Below are positions 1-6,202 of a stretch of DNA of 6,397 nt, piece after piece. Where the stretch lies: contig JAOUFX010000185.1 of assembly GCA_029857975.1 (NCBI GenBank), forward strand, positions 1 to 6,397. The letters are read 5' to 3'. Source of the DNA: Deltaproteobacteria bacterium (GTDB lineage: Bacteria > Desulfobacterota > SM23-61). Position 1 is the stretch's first letter, and the number at the start of each line of letters is the position of its first letter. Under the pieces are notes generated by a model, which saw only the letters and a program-made list of their open reading frames with translations, did not search any database and was not told the DNA's origin. Both the position numbers and the translations under genes were made by a program.

Positions 1-987
1 GCTGCCCGCAGCGATGATCCAGTCCCAATCCCGAAAATATTGATATTTATTGATCTTCACCCGGGGATGCGTCTCACCCAACTCTATGTTGGCCCAGGGG
101 TAGCGGAGGGTTCCTACCTCATTCTCCTTCAAGAGAGGGGCTTTGCGGACCATCTCTTTAATGTACTCGAATCCCGCCGAGTCCCGGGCCTCCAAGATGC
201 TCTCCCCTTCTTTGGCCGGGTGAACGACCAACCTTCCGGAACTGTCCATGATGAAGGCATATCCGGTCTTTCCGATCTTGATGGATCTGATCGCCGTCTT
301 AAGGGCCACGGCCCTTTGTTCCGGTATCCCTACATAGAGGGCGCCGATTATTTCTCTCCTGGCGTTGGCGATGGGCTCATAGGCAGTAATGTACCAATCG
401 TTCACCACAAAGGCCCGCCCCCGGTAGGTCTCTCCCCGGAGGATGGTTTTGGTGACCTCACTGGAAGCGGGAATGTAGGTTCCTACAGCTCTGGTCCCAT
501 CGGCACGCAAAACATTCGTAGAGATGCGGAGGAGCCGATCCCCTGCTATGCGTTGAAAAATAGTACAGGTGCCTCCAACCAGTTTTTGTACACCGTCTAC
601 AATTGTGTAATCTCGTGTGATGGCTTTCCCGCCGATCGACCAGAAAGGCACGCGAAGAGGATTTTTTTCGCCGGTGAATTGGTCCTCGGCCATGAACTGC
701 ATGAAACGATCCGATGAAATCGTCACGTATGGCCCATGCTGAAAGAAGGCATAATGCGCAATTTTTAAGTCAGAAGTTAGTTTACGCTGTAAGAGCTCCT
801 GCTGGGCTTTGCACATGGCGTGAATGTTCGTCACGATGTGCGCGAGGTCTGATTCATAAGCCTGCTTCAAATCCTCGGTGAATTTCCCGAGCGCAAGCAT
901 GGCTGCCACCCCCAGAGGAACGAGGGCCAAGAGCAGGGTGAAGCTAATCAGTTTAGTGCGGATTTTCCAGTCTTTAAATGGTTTCAC
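1..987 (-). CDS. Cache-domain membrane sensor (chemoreceptor or sensor kinase type), C-terminus beyond window
   Basis: The reading frame is open from a GTG at 987 to the window edge, giving 329 residues without a stop; the gene is partial at its C-terminus. After a short basic start (KPFKDWKIRTK), residues 13-34 form one membrane helix, followed by a long extracytoplasmic part. Residues 137-222 (VGGTCTIFQR, DGTRAVGTYIP, TAYEPI, GALYVGIP) and residues 237-257 (IGKTGYAFIMDSSGRLVVHP) are typical of double Cache (Cache_3/Cache_2 fusion) ligand-sensing domains. The last visible residues (WDWIIAAGS) normally come just before the second membrane helix and HAMP domain. The output module (chemotaxis methyl-acceptor, histidine kinase or GGDEF) is off the window, so its signalling class is open. 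GTG is chosen because an in-frame stop lies shortly upstream and AAAGGG (1000-995) sits 7 nt before it. The ATG at 992 hits a stop after two codons. The ligand cannot be read from the sequence; small organic acids are common for this family. Confidence 0.88.
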   Translation of the reverse strand, partial: MKPFKDWKIRTKLISFTLLLALVPLGVAAMLALGKFTEDLKQAYESDLAHIVTNIHAMCKAQQELLQRKLTSDLKIAHYAFFQHGPYVTISSDRFMQFMAEDQFTGEKNPLRVPFWSIGGKAITRDYTIVDGVQKLVGGTCTIFQRIAGDRLLRISTNVLRADGTRAVGTYIPASSEVTKTILRGETYRGRAFVVNDWYITAYEPIANARREIIGALYVGIPEQRAVALKTAIRSIKIGKTGYAFIMDSSGRLVVHPAKEGESILEARDSAGFEYIKEMVRKAPLLKENEVGTLRYPWANIELGETHPRVKINKYQYFRDWDWIIAAGS

Positions 988-1005
988 GGCATGGCCCTTT
1001 TTTGC

Positions 1006-1034
1006 AATATATCAGACCGAGGGAAAAATCTCAA
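1006..1034 (-). promoter_or_regulatory. Sigma-70 promoter of the sensor gene
   Basis: Read on the minus strand: TTGAGA (1034-1029), a 17-nt spacer, then TATATT (1011-1006) preceded by TGA, an extended -10 element. Each hexamer differs from consensus at one position. The predicted start is near 999, so the leader is only about 12 nt and just contains the AAAGGG ribosome site of the GTG-started sensor gene. Confidence 0.6.
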
Positions 1035-1112
1035 TTTTTTTGCTTTGGCGGATTCTTTTAGGTAATGATCCCCGGCGAGGAATGAGAGAAAAGAAATTTT
1101 TGAAATTTTTTA

Positions 1113-1124
1113 GACAAATTGTCA
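1113..1124. promoter_or_regulatory. Palindromic putative operator GACAAATTGTCA
   Basis: GACAA-A-TTGTC is a perfect dyad at 1113-1123. The 12-mer GACAAATTGTCA (1113-1124) recurs exactly, in the opposite orientation, at 6383-6394 in the other large AT-rich gap. It lies about 110 bp upstream of the predicted sensor start and about 100 bp upstream of the predicted start of the small protein gene, so it could serve either direction. A shared transcription factor site is inference; the binding protein is not identified. Confidence 0.4.
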
Positions 1125-1193
1125 ATTAAATCTTTATCCCCTCGGCCTAATTTTGACAAAATTTCTATTTAAATCGGGAAAAGGAATTATTTT

Positions 1194-1221
1194 TTGCCAT
1201 TTTGGCAGGATCTGGTATATA
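1194..1221 (+). promoter_or_regulatory. Possible sigma-70 promoter for the small membrane protein gene
   Basis: TTGCCA (1194-1199), a 16-nt spacer and TATATA (1216-1221) resemble -35 and -10 boxes; TATAAA at 1218-1223 with an 18-nt spacer is an alternative. A perfect dyad TGCCA-TTT-TGGCA (1195-1207) overlaps the -35 box and could be a repressor site. Transcription would begin near 1229, leaving a leader of about 170 nt. AT-rich DNA gives chance matches, so support is modest. Confidence 0.35.
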
Positions 1222-1401
1222 AAAAATGAATATTGATTCATTATTAAAAGAATTATTTTGATAAAAAATTATTTTAATATCAAATTGTTAAGATTAATTA
1301 AAGAGATAATCCGAGCAATTTTTTCTCCACGGCATACCCCTTGCTCTTTATTCGGACAAGAAATGATAACAATAAAAAATACAGGAAAGGAGGCGGGGAA
1401 G

Positions 1402-1695
1402 ATGAAAAAATTAACAATTTTAACAATTACCACCGCTATCCTTTGTTGCTGGATCTCCAGTGCATATGCGGCTGAAATCTTGGGATATCCCATCGTCCCC
1501 AAACAGGCTAAATTCTACCTCATCATTCTGAGTATGATTGGGGTTTCCATGGCGATGGTGGCAATTGCTTATTTTTCCTTCTGGCTGGTGGACTTAAAAA
1601 AGAGGCGGAAGGAAGTCACTATAAAACCTGCTTTTAACAAAGGATTAGAGGCTTTTGGCGGCCAGTTGGCTGCAGCTGCCCAGCCGGCTAAATAA
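1402..1695 (+). CDS. Small membrane protein of unknown function
   Basis: This gene encodes 97 residues of unrecognised function. The ATG at 1402 is chosen because AAAGGAGG (1386-1393) lies 8 nt before it and because the protein then begins with a clean signal sequence: MKK, a hydrophobic core, and an AYA|AE cleavage-like site after residue 23. Residues 24-35 (EILGYPIVPKQ) would be periplasmic. Residues 36-61 (KFYLIILSMIGVSMAMVAIA onwards) form a strong membrane helix, followed by a basic stop-transfer stretch (DLKKRRK) and a cytoplasmic tail of about 30 residues ending in AAAAQPAK. If the signal is not cleaved, it would be a two-helix hairpin protein. The two cysteines in the signal core do not form a lipobox. 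It is convergent with the OFA transporter and separated from it by a terminator, so it is not in that operon. A role as accessory subunit of a transporter or respiratory complex is only a guess. Confidence 0.8.
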   Translation: MKKLTILTITTAILCCWISSAYAAEILGYPIVPKQAKFYLIILSMIGVSMAMVAIAYFSFWLVDLKKRRKEVTIKPAFNKGLEAFGGQLAAAAQPAK

Positions 1696-1716
1696 AAATT
1701 CTATTGCCTTGGCATT

Positions 1717-1757
1717 AAAAACCCCTTCTCCGCGATCATGGAGAAGGGGTTTTTTTT
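1717..1757. terminator. Bidirectional rho-independent terminator
   Basis: A perfect 15-bp stem (AAAAACCCCTTCTCC at 1717-1731 with its complement at 1740-1754) carries an 8-nt loop, GCGATCAT. On the plus strand it ends in a run of T (1750-1757), terminating the small protein gene. Read from the minus strand, the complement of A1717-1721 gives a shorter U-run, which would terminate the MFS gene. The MFS stop codon (1758-1756) lies inside the T-run, so one hairpin serves both convergent genes. Confidence 0.92.
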
Positions 1758-3039
1758 AAGCAGCTTTTTGATGAACCTTTTCTTCTATTTTCGCCTTGGG
1801 TGCACGGGTAACAAAGGTTAGCCCCGCAGCAATCAGAAGGCATGCCGAAGCAATCAAGTAAGCGTTGCTGAAATTTTTAGAAGCATCAAAAATCCAACCA
1901 CTAAGAACAGGGCCAAGCATTCCCCCAACCCCCCAGGCTGTAAAAACAAACCCATAATTGACCCCGAAATTCTTCATCCCAAAATAATCTTTGGTCGCCG
2001 AGGGAAAAACGGAAAGGTTCGCCCCGTAGTTGAACCCGATGAGTACTGAAGCCACGAAAAGAGTGCCGTACGTGTCCAGTCCCCGGAGCAAAAACATGAG
2101 GACTGCCTGGAAAACAAAGACAATAAACATCGTCCAGGTACGACCGATTTTGTCCGAAAGAATACCCGCCACGATGCGCCCGGCGGCATTGCCTACAGCT
2201 AAAAAGGCCACGAATATGAACCCTGCTTTAATGCCTGCCTGAAGATCAACGATCTTGGCCAACTTTCCTATGATCATCAACCCGGCGCCTGCCCCGAAAA
2301 CATACATGATCCATAGAAGGTAGAATTGAGGGGTACGGAGCATTTCGTGCCATTCGTAATCCTTAGCCACCGTTGCGCTCTGGGCTTCCCCCTTCACGGT
2401 CGCCTTGGCAGCGCTGGGGTTTCCCAAGGGTTTATATCCTGCTGAGGGATTTTTTAGCAGCTGAGCAAGAACGACAACCACGATGAGAAAAGTAATCCCA
2501 AAAATCAGGAAGCTGCTCTGAATTCCAAATCCGCTCAGGAGGTAATTGGCCAGAGGAGCAATGTAAACCGAGGCCAGCCCAAACCCGGCAACGACCAGCC
2601 CGGCGATCAATCCCGTCCGGGCTGGCGGGAACCATTTCACTGCCGGGGGAGTAGCTGAAGCATAACCGAACCCAATTCCTGTCCCGGCCAGAATTCCAAA
2701 ACCGATAATCAGACCGGTGATCGATTGACCTAAACTGGCTATGATAAAACCAACTCCGCAAAAAATTCCTCCCAAGGTTGCCACCAGGCGAGGGCCATAC
2801 TTATCCTGAAGCCTTCCCGCCGGGACCATCATAAAAGCAAACACAGCTATGGCCACCGAATAAGGGAGGGCGGTCTGGGTTTCATTCCACCCCCATTCCT
2901 TGGTAATTTGCTTGGAGATAACCGACCAGGCATACAGGACCCCCAAGGCCAAATTGATCCCCGTGCCGGCAAAGGTAACAATCCAACCTCGATTGTGGTC
3001 ACTCCTCGGAAGGGGGGAACTTGCTATACGATCGGACAT
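1756..3039 (-). CDS. OFA-family MFS transporter (oxalate/formate antiporter-like monocarboxylate carrier)
   Basis: The 427-residue protein has the length and 12-helix pattern of the major facilitator superfamily. The N-terminal GWIVTFAGTGINLALGVLYAW and the WGWNETQ loop are typical of the OFA (oxalate:formate antiporter) branch. MFS motif A is seen twice: GRLQDKYGPR (residues 75-84) between helices 2 and 3, and GILSDKIGR (292-300) between helices 8 and 9. A hydrophilic central loop spans about residues 197-232. In the oxalate carrier OxlT an Arg in helix 8 and a Lys in helix 11 bind substrate. Here Arg288 is in a comparable helix-8 place, but the helix-11 segment (361-382) has no Lys, so oxalate is unlikely. 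The start at 3039 has GGAGG 9 nt upstream. The gene follows acs by 87 nt on the same strand, which suggests uptake of acetate or a related monocarboxylate; the substrate itself is inference. Confidence 0.88.
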   Translation of the reverse strand: MSDRIASSPLPRSDHNRGWIVTFAGTGINLALGVLYAWSVISKQITKEWGWNETQTALPYSVAIAVFAFMMVPAGRLQDKYGPRLVATLGGIFCGVGFIIASLGQSITGLIIGFGILAGTGIGFGYASATPPAVKWFPPARTGLIAGLVVAGFGLASVYIAPLANYLLSGFGIQSSFLIFGITFLIVVVVLAQLLKNPSAGYKPLGNPSAAKATVKGEAQSATVAKDYEWHEMLRTPQFYLLWIMYVFGAGAGLMIIGKLAKIVDLQAGIKAGFIFVAFLAVGNAAGRIVAGILSDKIGRTWTMFIVFVFQAVLMFLLRGLDTYGTLFVASVLIGFNYGANLSVFPSATKDYFGMKNFGVNYGFVFTAWGVGGMLGPVLSGWIFDASKNFSNAYLIASACLLIAAGLTFVTRAPKAKIEEKVHQKAA

Positions 3040-3076
3040 GAAAATATGCCTCCTTAGAAAAAGGTCATAAGGCCTC

Positions 3077-3107
3077 CCGAGAGACGTCTTGGCCAGACGT
3101 CTCTCGG
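3077..3107 (-). promoter_or_regulatory. Intercistronic hairpin between acs and the MFS gene
   Basis: A perfect 13-bp inverted repeat (CCGAGAGACGTCT at 3077-3089, complement at 3095-3107) surrounds a 5-nt loop. In the transcribed minus direction the stem is followed by GAGGCCTTATGACC and only later by five T, so it does not look like a full intrinsic terminator. It may stabilise or process the mRNA, or reduce read-through so that the transporter is made at lower level than the enzyme. It lies 20 nt after the acs stop and about 37 nt before the transporter start. Confidence 0.6.
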
Positions 3108-3126
3108 ATCTCCTTTTTCTCCAGTT

Positions 3127-5100
3127 TTATTGTCTTTCGGATACTAAGGTCTGGACGACCGAAGGGTCGGCCAAAGTGGTGGTATCGCCCAATTCGCGGA
3201 CATCTCCTGCGGCGATCTTCTTCAAGATACGGCGCATGATTTTTCCACTGCGGGTCTTAGGCAGCGCGTCGGCGAACTGGATCTTATCCGGAGTGGCGAT
3301 CGGTCCGATCTCCTTGCGCACGTGGGCCACCAGGGTCTTTTTCAAATCATCCGTCTTGGGCTGGCCCGCTTTCAGGGTGACGAAAGCGTAGATTCCCTGC
3401 CCTTTGATTGCATGGGGCATGCCCACCACCGCGGCTTCGGCCACGGCTGCATGGCTGACCAGGGCGCTTTCTACTTCGGCTGTGCCAATGCGGTGACCGG
3501 AGACGTTGATGACGTCGTCCAGCCGGCCCATCAGCCAGAAATCTCCATCTTCATCCACCCGGGCACCGTCGCCGGTGTTATACATCCCCGGAAAGCGCAC
3601 GAAGTAAGTTTCCTTGAAGCGCTCGTGCTGGCCATAGACCGTACGCATCATTCCCGGCCAAGGTTTTTTGATCACCAGATATCCACCTTCATTCACCTCG
3701 GCTGGCGAGCCGTCCTCGCGGATGACCGCTGCCTCAACTCCGGGAAAAGGTTTCGTCGCGGATCCTGGCTTGATGGCGATCGCTCCCGGGAGAGGGGTGA
3801 TCAAAATTCCGCCGGTTTCGGTCTGCCACCAGGTGTCCACAATAGGACACTTTTCTTTGCCGATGACTTTGTAGTACCACATCCAGGCTTCAGGGTTGAT
3901 GGGTTCCCCCACGGTTCCCAAGAGCCGGAGGGAAGAAAGGTCTCGCCCCAAGGGCCATTGGTCGCCGTCGCGCATCATGGCCCGGAGTGCGGTGGGCGCC
4001 GTGTAGAAGATATTGACTCCGTTCTTTTCCACCGTGGCCCAGAAACGATCAGGCTGGGGATAGTTGGGAACGCCTTCAAACATCACGCTGGTGGCTCCAG
4101 CGGCCAGAGGGCCGTAGACAATATAACTGTGCCCGGTGACCCAACCGATGTCCGCCGTGCACCAGAAGACGTCTTCGTCCCGGTAATCGAAGATCCACCT
4201 GAACGTCACCATGACGTAAAGCAGGTACCCGGCCGTCGTATGCAGAACCCCTTTGGGCTTTCCAGTCGAACCACTGGTATACAGGATGAACAGCGGGTCC
4301 TCGGCATCCATTACCTCCGGTGGGCAAAACGGCTTAATGTCCGAAGCGGCCATCTCTTCATGCCACCAGAAATCTCTCCCTGCCTTCATATCCACCTTGG
4401 TATTGGTGCGGTTGTAGATGATGACGGTTTTTACCGCAGGACAGCTGGCCAGGGCAGCGTCGGCGTTACTCTTCAGGCCGATGATTTTGCCGCTGCGGTA
4501 GCTGGCATCCGTGGTAATCAACACGCTGGCGTTCGCATCCAGGAGGCGATCCTTGAGGGCATCGGCGCTGAACCCGCCAAAAACGATGCTATGGATGGCG
4601 CCGATACGGGCGCAGGCCATCATGGCAATGGGCAACTCGGGGATCATGGGCATATAGATAGTTACGCAGTCACCCTTTTTCACGCCCTTTTTCTTCAGGA
4701 CGTTGGCGAACTTACAGACCTCCGTGTAAAGCTGCTGGTAGGTGTAAGTCCTGGTATCCCCTGGCTCGCCCTCCCAGATCAGGGCAGCCTTATTCTTCCG
4801 CCAAGTCTTCAGATGCCGGTCCAGGCAATTAACCGTGACGTTAAGCTTCCCTCCCTGAAACCACTTGATGTACAGGTTATCTTCGTAGCTGTAATCCAAG
4901 ACCTTATCCCACTTCTTGAACCACTCCAGCTCTTCAGCCTGTTTTCCCCAAAATCCATCGGGGTCCTCGATGGACTTCTTATATATTTTTTTGAACTCCT
5001 CAAGGCTCTTAATATGGGCCTTTTGGCTGAATTCCTTCGGGGGGGGGAATTTCCTTGTTTCTTCCATCATACTGGTGATTGTTTTTTTCTCCTCTGCCAT
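3127..5100 (-). CDS. acs: Acetyl-CoA synthetase, AMP-forming
   Basis: The enzyme activates acetate with ATP and CoA to acetyl-CoA, AMP and pyrophosphate in the cytoplasm. At 657 residues it matches the usual length (about 650), and the ANL-superfamily motifs are in order: phosphate-binding loop [11 protein letters not shown] (274-284), [10 protein letters not shown] (317-326), GTVGEP (395-400), [10 protein letters not shown] (422-431), [20 protein letters not shown] (507-526) and [11 protein letters not shown] (614-624). Trp425 matches the Trp that limits the acyl pocket of Salmonella Acs to acetate; Val321, Thr322 and Val397 match the other pocket residues at the same +11 offset. Asp511, Arg526 and the catalytic Lys620 are present; that Lys is the residue inactivated by acetylation in many bacteria. 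The ATG at 5100 has GGAGGT (5111-5106) 5 nt upstream. Codons 18-21 contain a run of nine C (the Pro-Pro-Pro of KFPPPK), a possible slippage site. It is the first gene of an apparent operon with the OFA transporter. Confidence 0.97.
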   Translation of the reverse strand: MAEEKKTITSMMEETRKFPPPKEFSQKAHIKSLEEFKKIYKKSIEDPDGFWGKQAEELEWFKKWDKVLDYSYEDNLYIKWFQGGKLNVTVNCLDRHLKTWRKNKAALIWEGEPGDTRTYTYQQLYTEVCKFANVLKKKGVKKGDCVTIYMPMIPELPIAMMACARIGAIHSIVFGGFSADALKDRLLDANASVLITTDASYRSGKIIGLKSNADAALASCPAVKTVIIYNRTNTKVDMKAGRDFWWHEEMAASDIKPFCPPEVMDAEDPLFILYTSGSTGKPKGVLHTTAGYLLYVMVTFRWIFDYRDEDVFWCTADIGWVTGHSYIVYGPLAAGATSVMFEGVPNYPQPDRFWATVEKNGVNIFYTAPTALRAMMRDGDQWPLGRDLSSLRLLGTVGEPINPEAWMWYYKVIGKEKCPIVDTWWQTETGGILITPLPGAIAIKPGSATKPFPGVEAAVIREDGSPAEVNEGGYLVIKKPWPGMMRTVYGQHERFKETYFVRFPGMYNTGDGARVDEDGDFWLMGRLDDVINVSGHRIGTAEVESALVSHAAVAEAAVVGMPHAIKGQGIYAFVTLKAGQPKTDDLKKTLVAHVRKEIGPIATPDKIQFADALPKTRSGKIMRRILKKIAAGDVRELGDTTTLADPSVVQTLVSERQ

Positions 5101-5142
5101 ACATTACCTCCGACGAGATATTTTCATACTCCTATTTTATTT

Positions 5143-5170
5143 ATTATACTCGATCTTTCCATCCCAACAA
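5143..5170 (-). promoter_or_regulatory. Probable sigma-70 promoter of acs
   Basis: On the minus strand a perfect TATAAT (5148-5143) is preceded, after 16 nt, by TTGTTG (5170-5165), a weak -35 box. Transcription would start near 5136, giving a leader of about 35 nt that ends in the GGAGGT ribosome site of acs. The weak -35 box fits a promoter that needs an activator, but no activator site was recognised. Confidence 0.5.
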
Positions 5171-5486
5171 ACTCAAGAAAATTTAAAAAAAAACGAACAT
5201 CGAATGCTGGCTTGATGAAAAAATTTTTGACCAATCAGCTTTTCGGGGAGTTTCCGCGCGGTAGGGATTTGTTGAGAGGATTTAAGGCCATCGGCCGGAT
5301 CTTCCGGGAATTTGCAGAGTAAAACCCCTGCGCCCCGTTGGCCTTCTTTCGGATACCTCCACCTCCGTGTATTCCAGATCATCTTTCTTTTGCTCTGCCT
5401 CTGGCTGGAGGAGGCTTTCCCGGCCTTTGCATCAACCTTAACTTCCGTACATCATCCCCCGCTAAGCCGTCTTTGGCATTAGGAGT
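5171..5486. other. Non-coding spacer between the response regulator and acs
   Basis: No convincing gene is seen here. Short open frames exist on both strands (35 codons at 5215-5322 plus; 69 codons at 5382-5173 minus), but none has a good ribosome site or a recognisable product. Small dyads include CCGGA-TCT-TCCGG (5295-5307) and GCCTC/GAGGC (5397-5415). Neither has a U-tract in the minus direction, so no clear terminator for the response regulator gene was found. The GC-rich half (5225-5480) is odd for intergenic DNA beside the AT-rich gaps elsewhere and could be decayed coding sequence. Confidence 0.45.
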
Positions 5487-5987
5487 TCAATGGGAGGAAT
5501 TGACTCCCAGTGTCCGGGAATATTCCAAACGACGAACGGGGGGTTCTCCGATTACATCCATGATTTCCGCGATAAGTTCCCGCACCCGCTCTTTGAGGAT
5601 GCGCATCTCCGCGGCCATGGCCTGCTTTTCCAGCGCCTGTTTTATGGTCTTATTTAAGGCCAGCTTTGTAAAAGGTTTTTGGATGAAATCAAAGGCCCCT
5701 TCTTTCAGGGCCTCCAACCCCATTTCCATTTTGCCATGGCCGGTCATGAGAACGATTTCTACATCGGGGAGGATTGCTTTGGCCAGCTTTAACAATTTAT
5801 GTCCATCCATCCTGGGCATACAAACATCGGACAGGATCAGGTGGACCTTACGCTCGCGAATGATTTCCAACGCCGCCTGGCCGTCAGCAGCAGTCATTAC
5901 ATTGTATCCTTCCCTCTCTAATATTTTTAGCAGTGTTTCACGAATTGTCTCCTCATTGTCCACTACTAAAATCGTTTTCTTTTCCAC
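5487..5987 (-). CDS. Receiver-only response regulator with helical tail
   Basis: The 166-residue protein is one CheY-like receiver (about residues 5-118) plus a tail. Visible residues are Asp10 in the acidic pocket (the usual second acid is Asn11), phospho-acceptor Asp54 in LSDVCMPRMDG, Thr82 in MTGHG, and Lys104 in IQKPF. MTGHGKMEMGLEALKEGAFD is the style of NtrC-class receivers. Residues 112-143 (TIKQALEKQAMAAEMRILKE onwards) form a probable amphipathic or coiled helix like the linker between receiver and AAA+ domain in that class. The protein stops soon after IGEPPVRR, with no ATPase or DNA-binding domain. It may act by protein contact, as a phosphate sink, or be a truncated NtrC relative. 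The start is GTG, with AGGAGGT (5997-5991) very close upstream (about 4 nt). The partner kinase is not in the window; whether the sensor at the left edge is related cannot be told. Confidence 0.85.
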   Translation of the reverse strand: MEKKTILVVDNEETIRETLLKILEREGYNVMTAADGQAALEIIRERKVHLILSDVCMPRMDGHKLLKLAKAILPDVEIVLMTGHGKMEMGLEALKEGAFDFIQKPFTKLALNKTIKQALEKQAMAAEMRILKERVRELIAEIMDVIGEPPVRRLEYSRTLGVNSSH

Positions 5988-6044
5988 AATACCTCCTAAT
6001 GTTGGACCCGAGAAGAAAAACGTTTACACTCTGGAAACGGTGTT

Positions 6045-6175
6045 AAAAAAACTCGAAGGGGTCTTGATCTATTAGAGGAGGGTTGTTGTTTCGGTTGCCA
6101 GTCACAGATGAGCAGGGGAGTTCGCTCGTTCGTAGCCTGTGAAGATCAAACCCCTTCGGAGTCTCATGAATTTTC
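6045..6175 (-). ncRNA. Structured leader or small RNA with terminator-like 3' end
   Basis: Read on the minus strand from the predicted sigma-54 start near 6175, the RNA folds into one long-range stem. Positions 6162-6143 pair with 6070-6051 in 19 bp (4+8+7), interrupted by single-base bulges at 6158 and 6063. Stacked directly inside is a second helix, 6142-6137 with 6107-6102 (TCACAG/CTGTGA), then an apical helix 6129-6124 with 6113-6108 over a 10-nt loop. A 31-nt unpaired A/C-rich strand (6101-6071) joins the inner hairpin back to the closing stem. The 3' arm ends in ACCCCTTCGAGT and six more T (6050-6045), as in an intrinsic terminator. It could be a free small RNA of about 131 nt or a leader controlling the response regulator, whose GTG lies 58 nt downstream. 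I could not match it to a known riboswitch or RNA family. Expression on this strand is inferred from the promoter and U-tract. Confidence 0.5.
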
Positions 6176-6185
6176 ATTATGAAAA

Positions 6186-6202
6186 AGCAATATGTATGCC
6201 AA
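6186..6202 (-). promoter_or_regulatory. Sigma-54 (RpoN) promoter
   Basis: The minus strand reads TTGGCATACATATTGCT. TTGGCA (-24) and TTGCT (-12) match the RpoN consensus (YTGGCACG-N4-TTGCW), with GG and GC exactly 10 nt apart. Counting from the -12 C at 6187, transcription would start at about 6175 (a G), 13 nt before the 5' arm of the hairpin RNA. Such promoters need an AAA+ enhancer-binding activator, probably acting from the AT-rich region upstream. Confidence 0.75.

Larger units (their letters stand above)
1035..1401. other. AT-rich divergent intergenic region
   Basis: No credible gene is seen between the sensor promoter and the small membrane protein gene. The stretch is rich in A/T runs and holds several dyads: the perfect palindrome at 1113-1123, a related half site TTTTGACAAAATT (1151-1163), TGCCA/TGGCA (1195-1207), TGAAT/ATTCA (1227-1240) and TTTGATA/TATCAAA (1257-1284). 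An open frame beginning at 1258 that runs into the small gene is not a better start, because it has no ribosome site and starts within A/T-rich DNA. Confidence 0.6.

Noticed and set aside
40..717. Plus-strand open frame of 225 codons
   Set aside because: It is antisense to the Cache sensor, whose domain motifs are clear on the minus strand, and it has no recognisable product.
1201..1220. Possible sigma-54 promoter TTGGCAGGATCTGGTAT on the plus strand
   Set aside because: The -24 half is good, but the -12 half lacks the required GC (TA is at that place), so it was not called.
1258..1401. Longer start for the small membrane protein
   Set aside because: It would bury the strong AAAGGAGG site and put 48 residues before an obvious signal sequence.
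3322..5322. Very long plus-strand open frame (666 codons) opposite acs
   Set aside because: It lies antisense to a fully convincing acetyl-CoA synthetase, has a composition unlike a folded protein (His-, Gly- and Pro-rich), and shows no domain; it is a codon-bias shadow.
5215..5322. Plus-strand mini-gene of 35 codons beginning MKKFLTNQLF
   Set aside because: The protein-like look is attractive, but there is no ribosome site, no promoter and no known family; not enough to call.
5397..5415. GCCTC/GAGGC hairpin as a terminator
   Set aside because: Only a 5-bp stem with a 9-nt loop and no U-tract in the minus direction, where the upstream gene is transcribed.
5338..6075. Plus-strand open frame of 245 codons
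   Set aside because: It is the shadow of the response regulator on the opposite strand; the receiver motifs are unambiguous on the minus strand.
6102..6167. Minus-strand 21-codon leader peptide (MRLRRGLIFTGYERANSPAH, then Leu and stop) within the structured RNA
   Set aside because: The ATG lies only 8 nt from the predicted start without a ribosome site, and the sequence is better explained as paired RNA.
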